Source: Chloroflexota bacterium (lineage in GTDB: Bacteria; Chloroflexota; Anaerolineae; Aggregatilineales; Phototrophicaceae). From it: DNA of 39,788 bases. The notes beneath the pieces are model-generated. The model was not told where the DNA came from. It made no database searches and worked only from the letters and a program-made list of their open reading frames with translations. Location: NCBI GenBank assembly GCA_014338005.1, contig QUBZ01000034.1, positions 1 through 39,788 of the forward strand. The letters run 5' to 3'. Position 1 is the first letter of the stretch; each line of letters begins with the position of its first letter. Positions 32,297 to 39,788 of the stretch are shown piece by piece. Made by a program: the position numbers and the translations under genes.

Positions 32297-33505
32297 TCAG
32301 CCGGGGGGCCACGCCGCCAGCCGCAGCGAAGCGACGCGCAGGGCGGCGCTGCCGGAGCGGGCCGGCTGCGCCCAGGCCAGATACAAAAACCGCTCTCCGT
32401 CGGCCTGGAGCGCCGGGGGGCCGATCAGCCCGGCGTCCGGCGCGATGACCTGAAAACCGGCGGGCTGGCCGCCCTCAAAGTAGACGATGCCCAGGTCATC
32501 CCCGGCCAGCGCCGCCGCCGGCAGCCGCTCGAAGTCTCCTTGTGCCGGCGCGGCCAGGCTCAACCATAACTCGCCCGGCCCGGCGGCCAGCACGTCCCCG
32601 GCGTTGAAGCCCGCCTCGAAGTCGCGGCCCGCCTGAACTTCGATGCCCAACCGCCGCATTTCCCCCCAGGCGGCTGCTCCGGCCTGGCCGCTGCTGAACC
32701 GGGTTTCGCGCTCGCCGCCCGCGCGGGTGAGGTTGGCGAACAGATAACCGCGCGTGCGGTCATGGGCGGTGATCAGGGCTTCCAGCCGGTCGCCGGGGTC
32801 AAGATGGAGGGTATTCACAGATATGGGGCTTCCCAATGTTCCGTTTTCTGCATCAAAAGGCGCGCGTTTGATCGTCCCGTCCGAAGGCTGCCACCAGAAC
32901 AGGTCAACCGCGCCGCCGCCCCAACGGACGAACGACGGCCAGTCGGCGTCGGCGGCCAGCGGCGCGAGACTGTCCTGACGCGGGCGTCCCGACAGATCTA
33001 TATAATACGCGCGCAGACGGGGTTCAGCCGGCAGCCCGCCGCCGGACACAACCCACAGTGAGCCGTCGCCGTTGGAGAGAATGGCATAACGCCGGGTGGC
33101 TTCGGCAGAAACCGGCGTCGGCCCGCGTTTGACCGCCAGATCAGCCGTGATGACTGCCGCATAGAGCCGGTTTTGCCCCTCGGCGTCGGCATCCATCCAC
33201 AGTAGGTGCCGGTCGCTGCCCGCCGCCGGGGCAATCTGCTGCCCATAAGGGCGCGCCGGGGGCAGCGGCAAAACGACCGCCGCCGTCATGCCGCCGGGGG
33301 TAATCGCGCGGGCGTCCTGGTGGATGCCGCTGTCGTCCGCGCCGACCCAGGCCAGCGTTAGGCCATCTACGCCGGCCCACATAGCGGGCGCGGCGCTCTG
33401 TTCCGCCTGCCCGACCGTCAAAGCCGGCCAGGCAGTTGTCGAAGGGGGCGCCGCTGCCGCGCAGCCCGCCGCCAGTGCCAGCAGCGCGCGCAGCATCCAG
33501 CGCAT
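32297..33505 (-). CDS. Predicted lipoprotein, probable beta-propeller
   Basis: A 402-residue secreted protein with a lipoprotein signal (MRWMLRALLALAAGC, lipobox LAAGC at residues 11-15). The rest is beta-type, with repeated Trp/Asp/Gly turns (LLWMDADAEGQN, GDGSLWVVSGGG, GAVDLFWWQPSDG, LYLAWAQPA), spaced as in beta-propellers. The start at 33505 is preferred because GGAAAG lies upstream and the lipobox follows directly; the frame is open for another 65 codons. It begins two bases after the stop of the 135-residue gene, so it is the fourth gene of the PLAT cluster. Its function is unknown, possibly a surface receptor. Confidence 0.75.
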   Translation of the reverse strand: MRWMLRALLALAAGCAAAAPPSTTAWPALTVGQAEQSAAPAMWAGVDGLTLAWVGADDSGIHQDARAITPGGMTAAVVLPLPPARPYGQQIAPAAGSDRHLLWMDADAEGQNRLYAAVITADLAVKRGPTPVSAEATRRYAILSNGDGSLWVVSGGGLPAEPRLRAYYIDLSGRPRQDSLAPLAADADWPSFVRWGGGAVDLFWWQPSDGTIKRAPFDAENGTLGSPISVNTLHLDPGDRLEALITAHDRTRGYLFANLTRAGGERETRFSSGQAGAAAWGEMRRLGIEVQAGRDFEAGFNAGDVLAAGPGELWLSLAAPAQGDFERLPAAALAGDDLGIVYFEGGQPAGFQVIAPDAGLIGPPALQADGERFLYLAWAQPARSGSAALRVASLRLAAWPPG

Positions 33506-33507
33506 GT

Positions 33508-33915
33508 TCAGCTTTCCTTCAGCGGCGAAAGCCCGTCCGGCCCGGTATAAATGACCGGGGACGGCGCGTAATAAGCGACCGTCTGGACGATATAACGCGC
33601 TGCGTTCAGGGTGATGTTCGGCAGCACAGCTTCCAGCGGGCCGAAGTACAGGCCAACGTGATACCGCTCGCCGCCATGAACCAAATGCCGCACTACCCAA
33701 CCCGCCGGCCCGCCCGCCCGCGCCGCGCGCGCCACTTCGACGGCGCCAATGGCTTGCCAGGGGATCGGCCGCCCGTTCACTACCACTTCACCGGCATATG
33801 GGTCGAAGTGCGCGCGGATGTAAAAGGCTTCGTCCCCTGTCAGGTCGTCCAGGTCGGGCAGAACGTTGAGGCGCTGCAAATAAACGGTCAAAAATCGCTC
33901 CTCAGGATGTGCCAT
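33508..33915 (-). CDS. Hypothetical protein in the PLAT/lipoprotein cluster
   Basis: A 135-residue protein without signal peptide or clear membrane segment. It starts MAHPEERFLTVYLQRLNVL and contains beta-type stretches (EVVVNGRPIPWQAIGAVEVA, GWVVRHLVHGGERYHVGLYF) and ends in a YTGPDG tail. I do not recognise the family. The start at 33915 gives a 14-base overlap with the lipoprotein gene upstream, and the next gene starts two bases downstream, so translation is coupled on both sides. A role with the PLAT and lipoprotein partners is likely but unspecified. Confidence 0.7.
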   Translation of the reverse strand: MAHPEERFLTVYLQRLNVLPDLDDLTGDEAFYIRAHFDPYAGEVVVNGRPIPWQAIGAVEVARAARAGGPAGWVVRHLVHGGERYHVGLYFGPLEAVLPNITLNAARYIVQTVAYYAPSPVIYTGPDGLSPLKES

Positions 33916-34303
33916 CGGGCAGCACTTCGATGATAATCGTCTCCGGCGCGCTGGAAACGCCATCCAGCCGGTAGGCCAGCGCCGTGAGGGCGTGCTGCCC
34001 CACACCCTGGGCCAGCCAGTTCATCGTGACGGCAAAGGTCGGCACGGAGGGGCTGACTTCCGGTTTGCCTTCCTGATGAAACACATCGTCCACCAGCAGC
34101 TCGACCCGCGCCACGCCGTCGCCGGCGTCGGCGGCCAGCAGTTCGATGGTCAGTTCCGCGCCTTCGAGGATGGTGCTGCCGTTAACCGGAAAACGGAACT
34201 CGACGCGCGGGATGTCCGGCGTTGGCAGGGGCGTCGGCGCGCCGCGCTGTAAATTGCACGCGCCTAAAAACAGACCTATCAGGATGATTAACACTCGACG
34301 CAC
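33902..34303 (-). CDS. Lipoprotein with Ig-like domain
   Basis: A 133-residue lipoprotein: MRRVLIILIGLFLGAC places the lipid-modified Cys at residue 16. A Pro/Thr-rich spacer (TPLPTPDIP) leads to a single beta-sandwich domain with VEFRFPVNGSTILEGAELTI, VARVELLVDD and HALTALAYRLDG, the pattern of bacterial Ig-like (Big) domains. It is probably exposed on the cell surface and may bind a polymer or another protein. It overlaps the PLAT gene by 16 bases and the next gene by 14 bases. Confidence 0.8.
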   Translation of the reverse strand: MRRVLIILIGLFLGACNLQRGAPTPLPTPDIPRVEFRFPVNGSTILEGAELTIELLAADAGDGVARVELLVDDVFHQEGKPEVSPSVPTFAVTMNWLAQGVGQHALTALAYRLDGVSSAPETIIIEVLPDGTS

Positions 34304-34647
34304 GCCGACAGCCGCCCTGATTCTTCTTTACCAAGCCACTGATTGAAGGTAAACAGCCATTCGCGGTCGGTTTCATCGTCCTTGACGCGCACCGTTTCCA
34401 CATACCAGCCGGAGTCGGCGCTGGCATCCTGGCCGATGCAGCAGCGCGTCAGGTCGCCCAGGTCCGGCACTTCCAGGATAAAACGATCTACGCTGCCGGA
34501 CTCAAAGGCGAAGATGTCCTCCGGCGGCAGGTGCAGCACTTCGGTGCGCCCGCTCGTCCCAAAAAGCTGGATGAACACGTTCGAGTCCGTCCCGCCCAGG
34601 GGCGCTTCGCCGGTTTTGACCCAGATGGTGTAGATGTTGGTTTTCAT
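34288..34647 (-). CDS. PLAT/LH2-domain protein
   Basis: A 119-residue protein that is almost only a PLAT (lipoxygenase homology) beta-sandwich: YTIWVKTGEAPLGGTDSNVF at the start, FIQLFGTSGRTEVLHL, then FESGSVDRFILEVPDLGDL and DSGWYVETVRVKDDE. PLAT domains bind membranes or partner proteins. No signal peptide is visible, so it may be cytoplasmic or exported by another route. Two Cys at CCIG and a further pair at CVEC are unusual for the fold. It is the first gene of the four-gene cluster; its last 16 bases overlap the Ig-like lipoprotein gene. Confidence 0.85.
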   Translation of the reverse strand: MKTNIYTIWVKTGEAPLGGTDSNVFIQLFGTSGRTEVLHLPPEDIFAFESGSVDRFILEVPDLGDLTRCCIGQDASADSGWYVETVRVKDDETDREWLFTFNQWLGKEESGRLSACVEC

Positions 34648-34797
34648 GGGTTTTTCGTCCCGTTTAATGTTTTACCCGCAGACTCAATCTTAATCCGGCG
34701 CATAATCTCCAACACGACTATTATCCTGTTCAGTCGGCGGGGATGCAAGCTACAATAAGATAGGGGCGTTAGGGCGAACGGAGGGATGCGCGCCGCC
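34648..34797. other. Divergent control region between the PLAT gene and trmD
   Basis: A gene-free stretch between divergent genes, lower in GC. It has TACAAT near 34750 on the plus strand as a possible -10 for trmD, but no convincing -35. GGAGGG lies at 34780-34785. No other structure was recognised. Confidence 0.35.
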
Positions 34798-35550
34798 ATG
34801 CGGATTGATGTACTGACCCTGTTCCCGGCCATGTTCCAGGGGCCGATGACCGAAAGTATGCTGTGGAAGGCGCGCGATCGCGGCCTGCTGGACCTGCGGC
34901 TGCACGACATCCGCGACTTTTGCACCGACAAACACCGCGCCGCCGATGATATCCCTTACGGCGGCGGCGGCGGTATGATTATGAAGGCCGAACCGGTGGT
35001 GGGCGCGGTGGAACACGTGCTGGCGGACGCGCCGCCGGGGACGCCGGTGATCCTGATGACGCCGCAGGGGCGCGTTTTTTCTCACCGGATGGCGAAAGAG
35101 CTGGCGGCGTACCCGCGCCTGGCGCTGGTATGCGGGCGCTACGAAGGCATAGACGACCGGGTGCGCCAGCTCGTCATCACCGACGAAATCAGCATCGGGG
35201 ACTACGTGCTGACGGGCGGCGAGCTGGCCGCGATAGTGGTGATTGACGCGGTGGTGCGGCATATCCCTGGCGTGCTGGGGGCCTGCTGGGCCGCCGACGA
35301 GGACAGCCACGCCGACGGCATTCTGGAAGGGCCGCATTATACCCGACCGCCGGTGTTCCGGGGGCTGGAAGTGCCTAGTATCCTTCAGCAGGGCGATCAT
35401 GGTAAAATTCTGCGCTGGCGGCGCGAACAGGGGCTGCGGCGCACCTGGTTGAATCGCCCGGATTTGCTGCTTAAGGCCGATTTGACCGAAGATGAACGCT
35501 ACCTGCTGGCGCAGTTTGCCGAGGAAATGATTCGGGCGCGCGGTCGTTGA
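34798..35550 (+). CDS. trmD: tRNA (guanine-N1-)-methyltransferase TrmD
   Basis: TrmD methylates G37 at N1 in tRNAs that read CNN codons, preventing frameshifts. The 250-residue protein has the knotted SPOUT signature: [13 protein letters not shown] at the start, [13 protein letters not shown] near residue 55, [10 protein letters not shown] near residue 84, [13 protein letters not shown] near residue 108 and the knot [14 protein letters not shown] near residue 132. The ATG at 34798 fits the family start; GGAGGG lies 12 bases before it, and an ATG at 34786 in the same frame is closer to that site. In many bacteria trmD is between rpsP/rimM and rplS; here neither is present. Confidence 0.95.
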   Translation: MRIDVLTLFPAMFQGPMTESMLWKARDRGLLDLRLHDIRDFCTDKHRAADDIPYGGGGGMIMKAEPVVGAVEHVLADAPPGTPVILMTPQGRVFSHRMAKELAAYPRLALVCGRYEGIDDRVRQLVITDEISIGDYVLTGGELAAIVVIDAVVRHIPGVLGACWAADEDSHADGILEGPHYTRPPVFRGLEVPSILQQGDHGKILRWRREQGLRRTWLNRPDLLLKADLTEDERYLLAQFAEEMIRARGR

Positions 35551-35567
35551 GAAGGCTGTAGCCCTGG

Positions 35568-35596
35568 TTGAGGCGGCAGAGGCTTTCGGTTATACT
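35568..35596 (+). promoter_or_regulatory. Promoter of the roadblock/LC7 gene
   Basis: TTGAGG (35568-35573), a 17-base spacer and TATACT (35591-35596), about 57 bases before the ATG at 35653. Confidence 0.6.
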
Positions 35597-35652
35597 GTGT
35601 GGGGTGTTCGATCAACGCACCCGCACGCACCAGAGAGGGTTCGAGCGAGGCT

Positions 35653-36054
35653 ATGGCTCAGGAAACACGCGAAAAACGGTTGGAAGACGCGCTCAAAACG
35701 CTGCATTATGCGGTTGAAGGGATCAAAGCAACCGTCATCGTTAATATTGACGGCCTGCTGGTGGCCGCCTTCCCGCCGGGAGATGACGAAAACCCGCACA
35801 AAAACCCAACCAGCAGCCCTCAGGTGGCCGCCATGTCCGCCACCCTGATCGGCCTGGCCGAGCGGACGCTGGGGCGGCTGGCGCAGGGGGACCTGGAACG
35901 GCTGTTGATGGAAGGCGAAGAAGGCGTAATGGTGGTCTACCCGGCGGGACGGGCCTCATTGGCGGTGCTGGTGCAAAAAGAAGCACGTATGTCGCACGTT
36001 CTGTTTGCGACCAAAAAAGCGGCCTCCGAAGTAGCGGAAATCCTGGGTTATTAG
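35653..36054 (+). CDS. Roadblock/LC7-domain protein
   Basis: A 133-residue protein with the roadblock/LC7 fold: LEDALKTLHYAVEGIKATVIVNIDGLLVAA in the first third, SATLIGLAERTLGRLAQGDLERLL in the middle and EEGVMVVYPAGRASLAVLV before a helical tail. Bacterial members such as MglB act as partners and activators of small Ras-like GTPases in polarity and motility. No such GTPase gene (MglA-like) is next to it in the window. The ATG at 35653 is favoured by GAGCGAGG upstream and by the family start; an ATG 54 bases upstream is also in frame. It converges with the FHA gene. Confidence 0.85.
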   Translation: MAQETREKRLEDALKTLHYAVEGIKATVIVNIDGLLVAAFPPGDDENPHKNPTSSPQVAAMSATLIGLAERTLGRLAQGDLERLLMEGEEGVMVVYPAGRASLAVLVQKEARMSHVLFATKKAASEVAEILGY

Positions 36055-36060
36055 CCGGCG

Positions 36061-37038
36061 TTATTTGCGACCGGTAGACTGGAAAAACAGCCGCAGAACC
36101 ATTTGTCCCAGGCGGATTTCATCGCCGTCGCGCAGTTGGTAAGGCCGGTGCGCGTTCAGGCGCGTGCCGTTGAGGAACGTGCCGTTGCTGCTGCCCAGGT
36201 CAGAGACGTTAAGCTGCCGTTCCTGGAAACGAATGGCGGCATGGCGGCGGCTGACGCCCATCCGGTAGCCGGCATAGGCGGTTAAATCCACGTCCGGCAT
36301 CGCGCCGGTATTCGGGTCGCGCCGTCCCAGGATAATTTCAGCTTTGGGATAAACCAGCATCGGCATCGCCGCGCCTTCGATTTCTACGCGCAGCACCATA
36401 TTTTCGGTAAAAACGCTGCCCCCCGCGCTCTCAATCGCTTTGGTCTGGCCGGTATCCAGCAGTTTTGCGCCTTCCTGTTCGGCGCTTTCCTGCTCGCGTT
36501 TCAGGTCGCGCGTGCCAACGCCCGACTGTTTGCCGGTCGCCAGGTTAGTGCCGCAGTTTTCACACAGCAGCACGCCGGGGCGGTTGCGATGGCCGCAGTT
36601 GGGACAGATCTGCCCGGCGGAAGCGGCAGGTTTGGGCGGCGCTGCCGGCGCGCCGGTGACGGGCGCGGTCGTAATCCCCGGCGCGACGGTATCGTCGGGC
36701 ATGGGTTTGGCGGCAGGTTTTTCGGCCTGCGGCGCGGGTGCGGGTTTGGACACGTCTTTTTCAACCGGCTTAACCGCGCTCTGGTCGGTTTCCGGTTTTT
36801 TCGTCTCCGGGGCAGGGCTTTCAGTCCTGGGCGCGGCATCGGACGGGGGGTGCGTCGGTTCGCCGCCGTTGGCGGGCTGTCTTTTCTCCGCTGTTTCGCC
36901 GGGGGTCTGCGCGGATTCCGGCGGTTTGACAGCCGAATCGTCCGGTTTTTTATCCACCGCCGGTTTGTTCTCCGGCGTTTCGGTTTTGTCCGCAGGAATT
37001 GGAAGTTTGTTGGGTTGCTTATCCGGTTGGTCAGTCAT
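36061..37038 (-). CDS. FHA-domain protein with disordered N-terminus and zinc ribbon
   Basis: A 325-residue protein in three parts. Residues 1-140 are disordered and rich in Pro, Lys, Glu, Thr and Ala, with repeated KPE/PA units. Residues 145-163 form a zinc ribbon (CPNCG and CENCG). Residues 225-320 are an FHA domain: ILGRRDPNTG, GVSRRHAAI and SDLGSSNGTFLNGTRL, with the Arg, Ser, His and Asn needed to bind phosphothreonine. It would read the output of a Ser/Thr kinase, none of which is in the window. The roadblock gene converges with it from the left. The start at 37038 follows from the promoter upstream. Confidence 0.9.
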   Translation of the reverse strand: MTDQPDKQPNKLPIPADKTETPENKPAVDKKPDDSAVKPPESAQTPGETAEKRQPANGGEPTHPPSDAAPRTESPAPETKKPETDQSAVKPVEKDVSKPAPAPQAEKPAAKPMPDDTVAPGITTAPVTGAPAAPPKPAASAGQICPNCGHRNRPGVLLCENCGTNLATGKQSGVGTRDLKREQESAEQEGAKLLDTGQTKAIESAGGSVFTENMVLRVEIEGAAMPMLVYPKAEIILGRRDPNTGAMPDVDLTAYAGYRMGVSRRHAAIRFQERQLNVSDLGSSNGTFLNGTRLNAHRPYQLRDGDEIRLGQMVLRLFFQSTGRK

Positions 37039-37073
37039 GCCGGTTTGCCTGGTTGGATGAAATTTATGGTACT

Positions 37074-37103
37074 ATTCTACAGTGTTGTAGAGACTTGATG
37101 CAA
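37074..37103 (-). promoter_or_regulatory. Promoter of the FHA gene with overlapping inverted repeat
   Basis: TTGCAT (37103-37098), an 18-base spacer and TAGAAT (37079-37074) on the minus strand. The inverted repeat CTACA-GTGT-TGTAG (37077-37090) covers the -10 edge and spacer, a possible operator. Confidence 0.5.
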
Positions 37104-37156
37104 GTATGCCGCCCACCGTCCCAAACGGTGTACGGATTTTGTCACAGAGCGTCCTC

Positions 37157-39788
37157 ATGCACCTGCGTCTGCCGTGCCTTTTCTGGCTGCTGATCGCGCT
37201 GATCGTCCTGGCGGCGGCGGCGCGTTTATATCATATTCAAACGCAAAGCATCTGGTTCGATGAAGGCTGGTCGGCTTATGCAGCCGTTCAGCCGACGTCG
37301 GCGGCGGCAGTGGCAGCCGACCCGACCAACCCGCCCCTGTATTATCTTCTATTGAACATCGCCGCGCATGGTTTTGGCGATAGCACTTTTGCGCTACGGT
37401 GGTTTTCCGCGTTGGCCGGCCTGCCGGTGATGGCGCTGGTTTACCAGCTTGGCCGCCGCCTGTTCGACGCGCGCGCCGGCGGCTGGTCGGCGTTTCTGGC
37501 CGCGTTTTCGCCGCTGCTGTGGTGGGCGTCGCAGGAAGCGCGCATGTATACGCTGCTGGCCGTCCTGGTGACGGCGGCGGCGCTGGCCTTTCATCGGCTG
37601 CTGGAGCGCCCGACGCGGTGGGCGTGGGCGGCGCTGTGGGCCGCCGAACTGGCACTGCTGTACGCGCACAACACCGGCCCGGTGGCCGCCCTGTGGCTGA
37701 ACGCCGCCGCGCTGCTGGCCTGGGCATTATATCGCCGCCCGAACCGGCGGCTTTGGCTGGCCGGGCAGGTGGCCGTCGGGCTGCTGTGGCTGCCCTGGTT
37801 TACGACCCGTTTTCTGCTGCTGCCGGAAGCCAACAGCGCCGTGACGAGCGCGCCGGCCCTGGATATAACGCTGCTCGCCCGCATGTGGGAATCGTTGTGG
37901 GCGGGTTCGTGGAGTTTGGCCGGGCAGGAGTCGGTGGTTTCGGCGCTAGCCGCCGTCCTGCTGGCGCTGGCGCTGCTGCTGATCCCCTGGCGCAAACCCG
38001 CCGCGCGCTGGCTGGCCGTCCATGTGGCGTTGCTGACCGGCGGCCTGCTGCTGGGGCTGGCCGTCCTGGGCAACGATCTGCACGGGCGCTACCTGGTGAT
38101 GATAACGCCGCTGCTGCTGGTCGCCATCGGCGCGGGGTTGGGGCGGCTGCGGCTGCGCTGGGCGGCGCCGGCTGCCGGGGTTTTCCTGGCCGCGTTTGTG
38201 GCCGCCGTTTTTTTCATCACGACCAACCCGGCCTACCAGCATGATGACGTGCGCGGCATGGTGCGGTATTACGCCGGCACACTGGCCGAAGATGATACCG
38301 TCCTGGCCTGGTCTTATGCCGACCGCTACGACCTGTGGTACTACTGGGAACGGCTGGGCGTGAAGGCGCGGCGCGTGACGCTGCCCGAAGGCAGCGACCT
38401 GGAAGCCGTGCTGCCGCTGCTGCCGGAAAGCGGCGATGTGGCGCTCAACATCTGGTACACGCAGCGCGCCGATTATCGCGGCATGATGGGCTGCCTGCTG
38501 GCGAACGGCACGACCAGCCCGCCGGAGACGTTCACGGTTTACGGCATGAGCAGCCAGCTTTACCGCGCGCCGGCGCTCGATGTGCCGGAATTACGCCCAT
38601 TTGAAGCGGTTTCCGACCTGGCACGTGTAGTGTCTGTTGGTGATCTGCCGTCCACGACCGCCGATCGCGCCCTGTGCCTGCCGGTGCGGATCACGCTCGC
38701 GCGGGATGGCGATGTTGATCTTAAAGCCGCGATCATCGTCCAGAACGGCCTGGGCTGGGAAGTGGCGCGCGCCGACGCGATTTTCGCCGATGCCGCCCAG
38801 CGCACCGGTTCGACGCTGCCGGCGGGTTCGACGCTGACGGCTTACCCGCTGCTGCGGCTGCCTTATGGCGCGCCGGCGGGTCAGTATCCGGTGCTGCTGC
38901 GGCTGTACGACGAACAGGCCAGGCCCTCCGGCTACGACCTGTCGCCCGCGCCGGGGGCGCGCGCAGCCCTTGATCTGCCGTTAGACGTCTGGGAAGTCGT
39001 CCCCGGCGCGGATTGGGCGCGGGTGAACCGCGAACACGGGATGCCGGTCGCGGCGGATTGGGCGCTGGATGGCCTGCGCCTGCTGGCGCATGACCAGACC
39101 GGCGGCACACTTCAAAACGGCGGCGTCCTGCGGCTGGCGCTGCTGTGGTCGGGGCAGGGCGCGCTGCCCGATGTAACGCTGGCCGGGGATGGCTGGCAGG
39201 TGGTTAGTTCGTCCCTCGCCTTCGATTCCTATCCCTCAGGGGTTGGGGCTTCAAAGGTGGTTCTCGACTGGCGCGAAATGCTCGTCCCGGCGGACGCAAA
39301 GGCCGGAGAAGCCCGGCTGCTGCTGCCGGATGGCCGCGCGCTGGCATCGTACACGGTCGAAGTTGTGCCGGCGCTGTACGACGAGCCGGAATTTGACGAA
39401 ACGGTAGGGGTGGACTTCCCCGGCGTGGGGACGCTGGCGGGTTTCTCGCTGGATGGCGATTCGTTCGACCGCAGCCGGGACGTGCCGGTGACGCTGGTCT
39501 GGCGGGCAGGGCAGACCGCCGAACGCAGTTATACCGTTTTTGTGCAGCTTGTCGGCGTGGATGGCCGCGTGATCGCCCAGAGCGACTCGCTGCCGGCGGC
39601 AGGCAGCCGCCCGACGACCGGCTGGCGTCCCGGCGAATACCTGCTCGACGCACACCGGCTGAAGTTCCACGCCGATGCCGCGCCCGGCCCGGCGGCGCTG
39701 ATCGCCGGCTTGTACGATGCGGCATCGGGTCAGCGTATCGAAATTCAGCCCGGACAGGACGCCGTGACGCTGGCAGCCGGCATTCAGG
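37157..39788 (+). CDS. Large membrane glycosyltransferase (GT39/PMT-like), 3' end outside window
   Basis: The frame is open from the ATG at 37157 to the window end, 877 codons so far with no stop. Residues 1-360 form a GT-C-type membrane region with about nine to ten hydrophobic segments; the first outside loop holds SIWFDEGWSAYAA near residue 34, the acidic catalytic motif of PMT/ArnT-like enzymes, and EARMYTLLAVL lies near residue 125. From about 360 on, the protein is soluble and outside: one domain near 360-470, then several beta-type modules (VRITLARDGDVDLKAAIIV, LRLALLWSG, VPVTLVWRAGQ). Such enzymes glycosylate surface proteins or lipids. I saw no frame break. A control region of 118 bases separates it from the FHA gene; no clear promoter was found for it. 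Confidence 0.82.
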   Translation, partial: MHLRLPCLFWLLIALIVLAAAARLYHIQTQSIWFDEGWSAYAAVQPTSAAAVAADPTNPPLYYLLLNIAAHGFGDSTFALRWFSALAGLPVMALVYQLGRRLFDARAGGWSAFLAAFSPLLWWASQEARMYTLLAVLVTAAALAFHRLLERPTRWAWAALWAAELALLYAHNTGPVAALWLNAAALLAWALYRRPNRRLWLAGQVAVGLLWLPWFTTRFLLLPEANSAVTSAPALDITLLARMWESLWAGSWSLAGQESVVSALAAVLLALALLLIPWRKPAARWLAVHVALLTGGLLLGLAVLGNDLHGRYLVMITPLLLVAIGAGLGRLRLRWAAPAAGVFLAAFVAAVFFITTNPAYQHDDVRGMVRYYAGTLAEDDTVLAWSYADRYDLWYYWERLGVKARRVTLPEGSDLEAVLPLLPESGDVALNIWYTQRADYRGMMGCLLANGTTSPPETFTVYGMSSQLYRAPALDVPELRPFEAVSDLARVVSVGDLPSTTADRALCLPVRITLARDGDVDLKAAIIVQNGLGWEVARADAIFADAAQRTGSTLPAGSTLTAYPLLRLPYGAPAGQYPVLLRLYDEQARPSGYDLSPAPGARAALDLPLDVWEVVPGADWARVNREHGMPVAADWALDGLRLLAHDQTGGTLQNGGVLRLALLWSGQGALPDVTLAGDGWQVVSSSLAFDSYPSGVGASKVVLDWREMLVPADAKAGEARLLLPDGRALASYTVEVVPALYDEPEFDETVGVDFPGVGTLAGFSLDGDSFDRSRDVPVTLVWRAGQTAERSYTVFVQLVGVDGRVIAQSDSLPAAGSRPTTGWRPGEYLLDAHRLKFHADAAPGPAALIAGLYDAASGQRIEIQPGQDAVTLAAGIQ

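Noticed and set aside
33508..34005. Longer forms of the small protein (from 34005) and of the lipoprotein (from 33700)
   Set aside because: The extensions overlap the preceding genes, are Arg/Pro-rich, and would bury the lipobox signal; the shorter starts fit ribosome sites and signal peptides.

Overview
High-GC (roughly 60-65% by eye) bacterial chromosome segment, most likely from a member of the Chloroflexota (Anaerolineae-like). This is an inference. It rests on (i) the gene trio histidine phosphatase / DUF3090 / SCO1664-type kinase-like protein, which I know from Actinobacteria and Chloroflexi, (ii) secreted proteins with Pro/Thr-rich linkers, zinc-ribbon plus FHA proteins and many small lipoproteins, and (iii) no phage, IS or plasmid genes. 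No rRNA, CRISPR array or transposase was seen.

Layout. 1-902: the start of a very acidic protein and pdxT (PLP synthase glutaminase), both on the minus strand. 1070-12600: a minus-strand L-rhamnose operon, read right to left as deoR regulator, rhaEW-type aldolase/dehydrogenase fusion, rhaB kinase, an M23 peptidase-like protein, a CUT2 ABC transporter (ATPase, two permeases, binding protein) and a class II aldolase. Divergent from deoR is a Pseudomonas-type rhamnose isomerase (12696-13910). Behind it lies a second minus-strand sugar module: class II aldolase, PfkB kinase and HAD phosphatase (16374-13984). 16557-18796: tRNA-Leu(CAA), then an ECF sigma factor, its putative anti-sigma factor and a NUDIX hydrolase. 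18919-23755: AzlCD amino-acid exporter, MFS transporter, methyltransferase plus metallophosphoesterase, and a sugar-nucleotide epimerase. 23904-25839: the conserved trio of unknown function. 25862-28574: iron alcohol dehydrogenase and two tandem paralogous membrane-anchored proteins. 28804-32078: a two-gene membrane glycosyltransferase operon. 32297-34647: a four-gene cluster of PLAT protein, Ig-like lipoprotein, small protein and lipoprotein. 34798 to the end: trmD, a roadblock/LC7 protein, an FHA protein and a large membrane glycosyltransferase that runs off the window.

How the genes fit together. Rhamnose would enter through the ABC transporter, be isomerised by RhaI, phosphorylated by RhaB, cleaved by a rhamnulose-1-phosphate aldolase to DHAP and L-lactaldehyde, and the lactaldehyde oxidised by the dehydrogenase half of the fusion. 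The fusion appears to lack one zinc-ligand histidine of its aldolase half (Asn191), while the separate class II aldolase at the end of the operon keeps the expected motif, so the two may be functionally linked. Good sigma-70-like promoters lie in front of rhaEW (with an inverted repeat over the -35) and rhaI, and a compact three-way-junction RNA structure sits between the last permease gene and the binding-protein gene.

The most interesting items are the Asn191 substitution with its possible partner aldolase, the three-way-junction RNA, the two-domain peptidase-like protein inside the rhamnose operon, the conserved trio in a non-actinobacterial setting, the paralogous membrane pair, the PLAT/lipoprotein cluster, and an octamer-based repeat family, one copy of which supplies a gene's stop codon.
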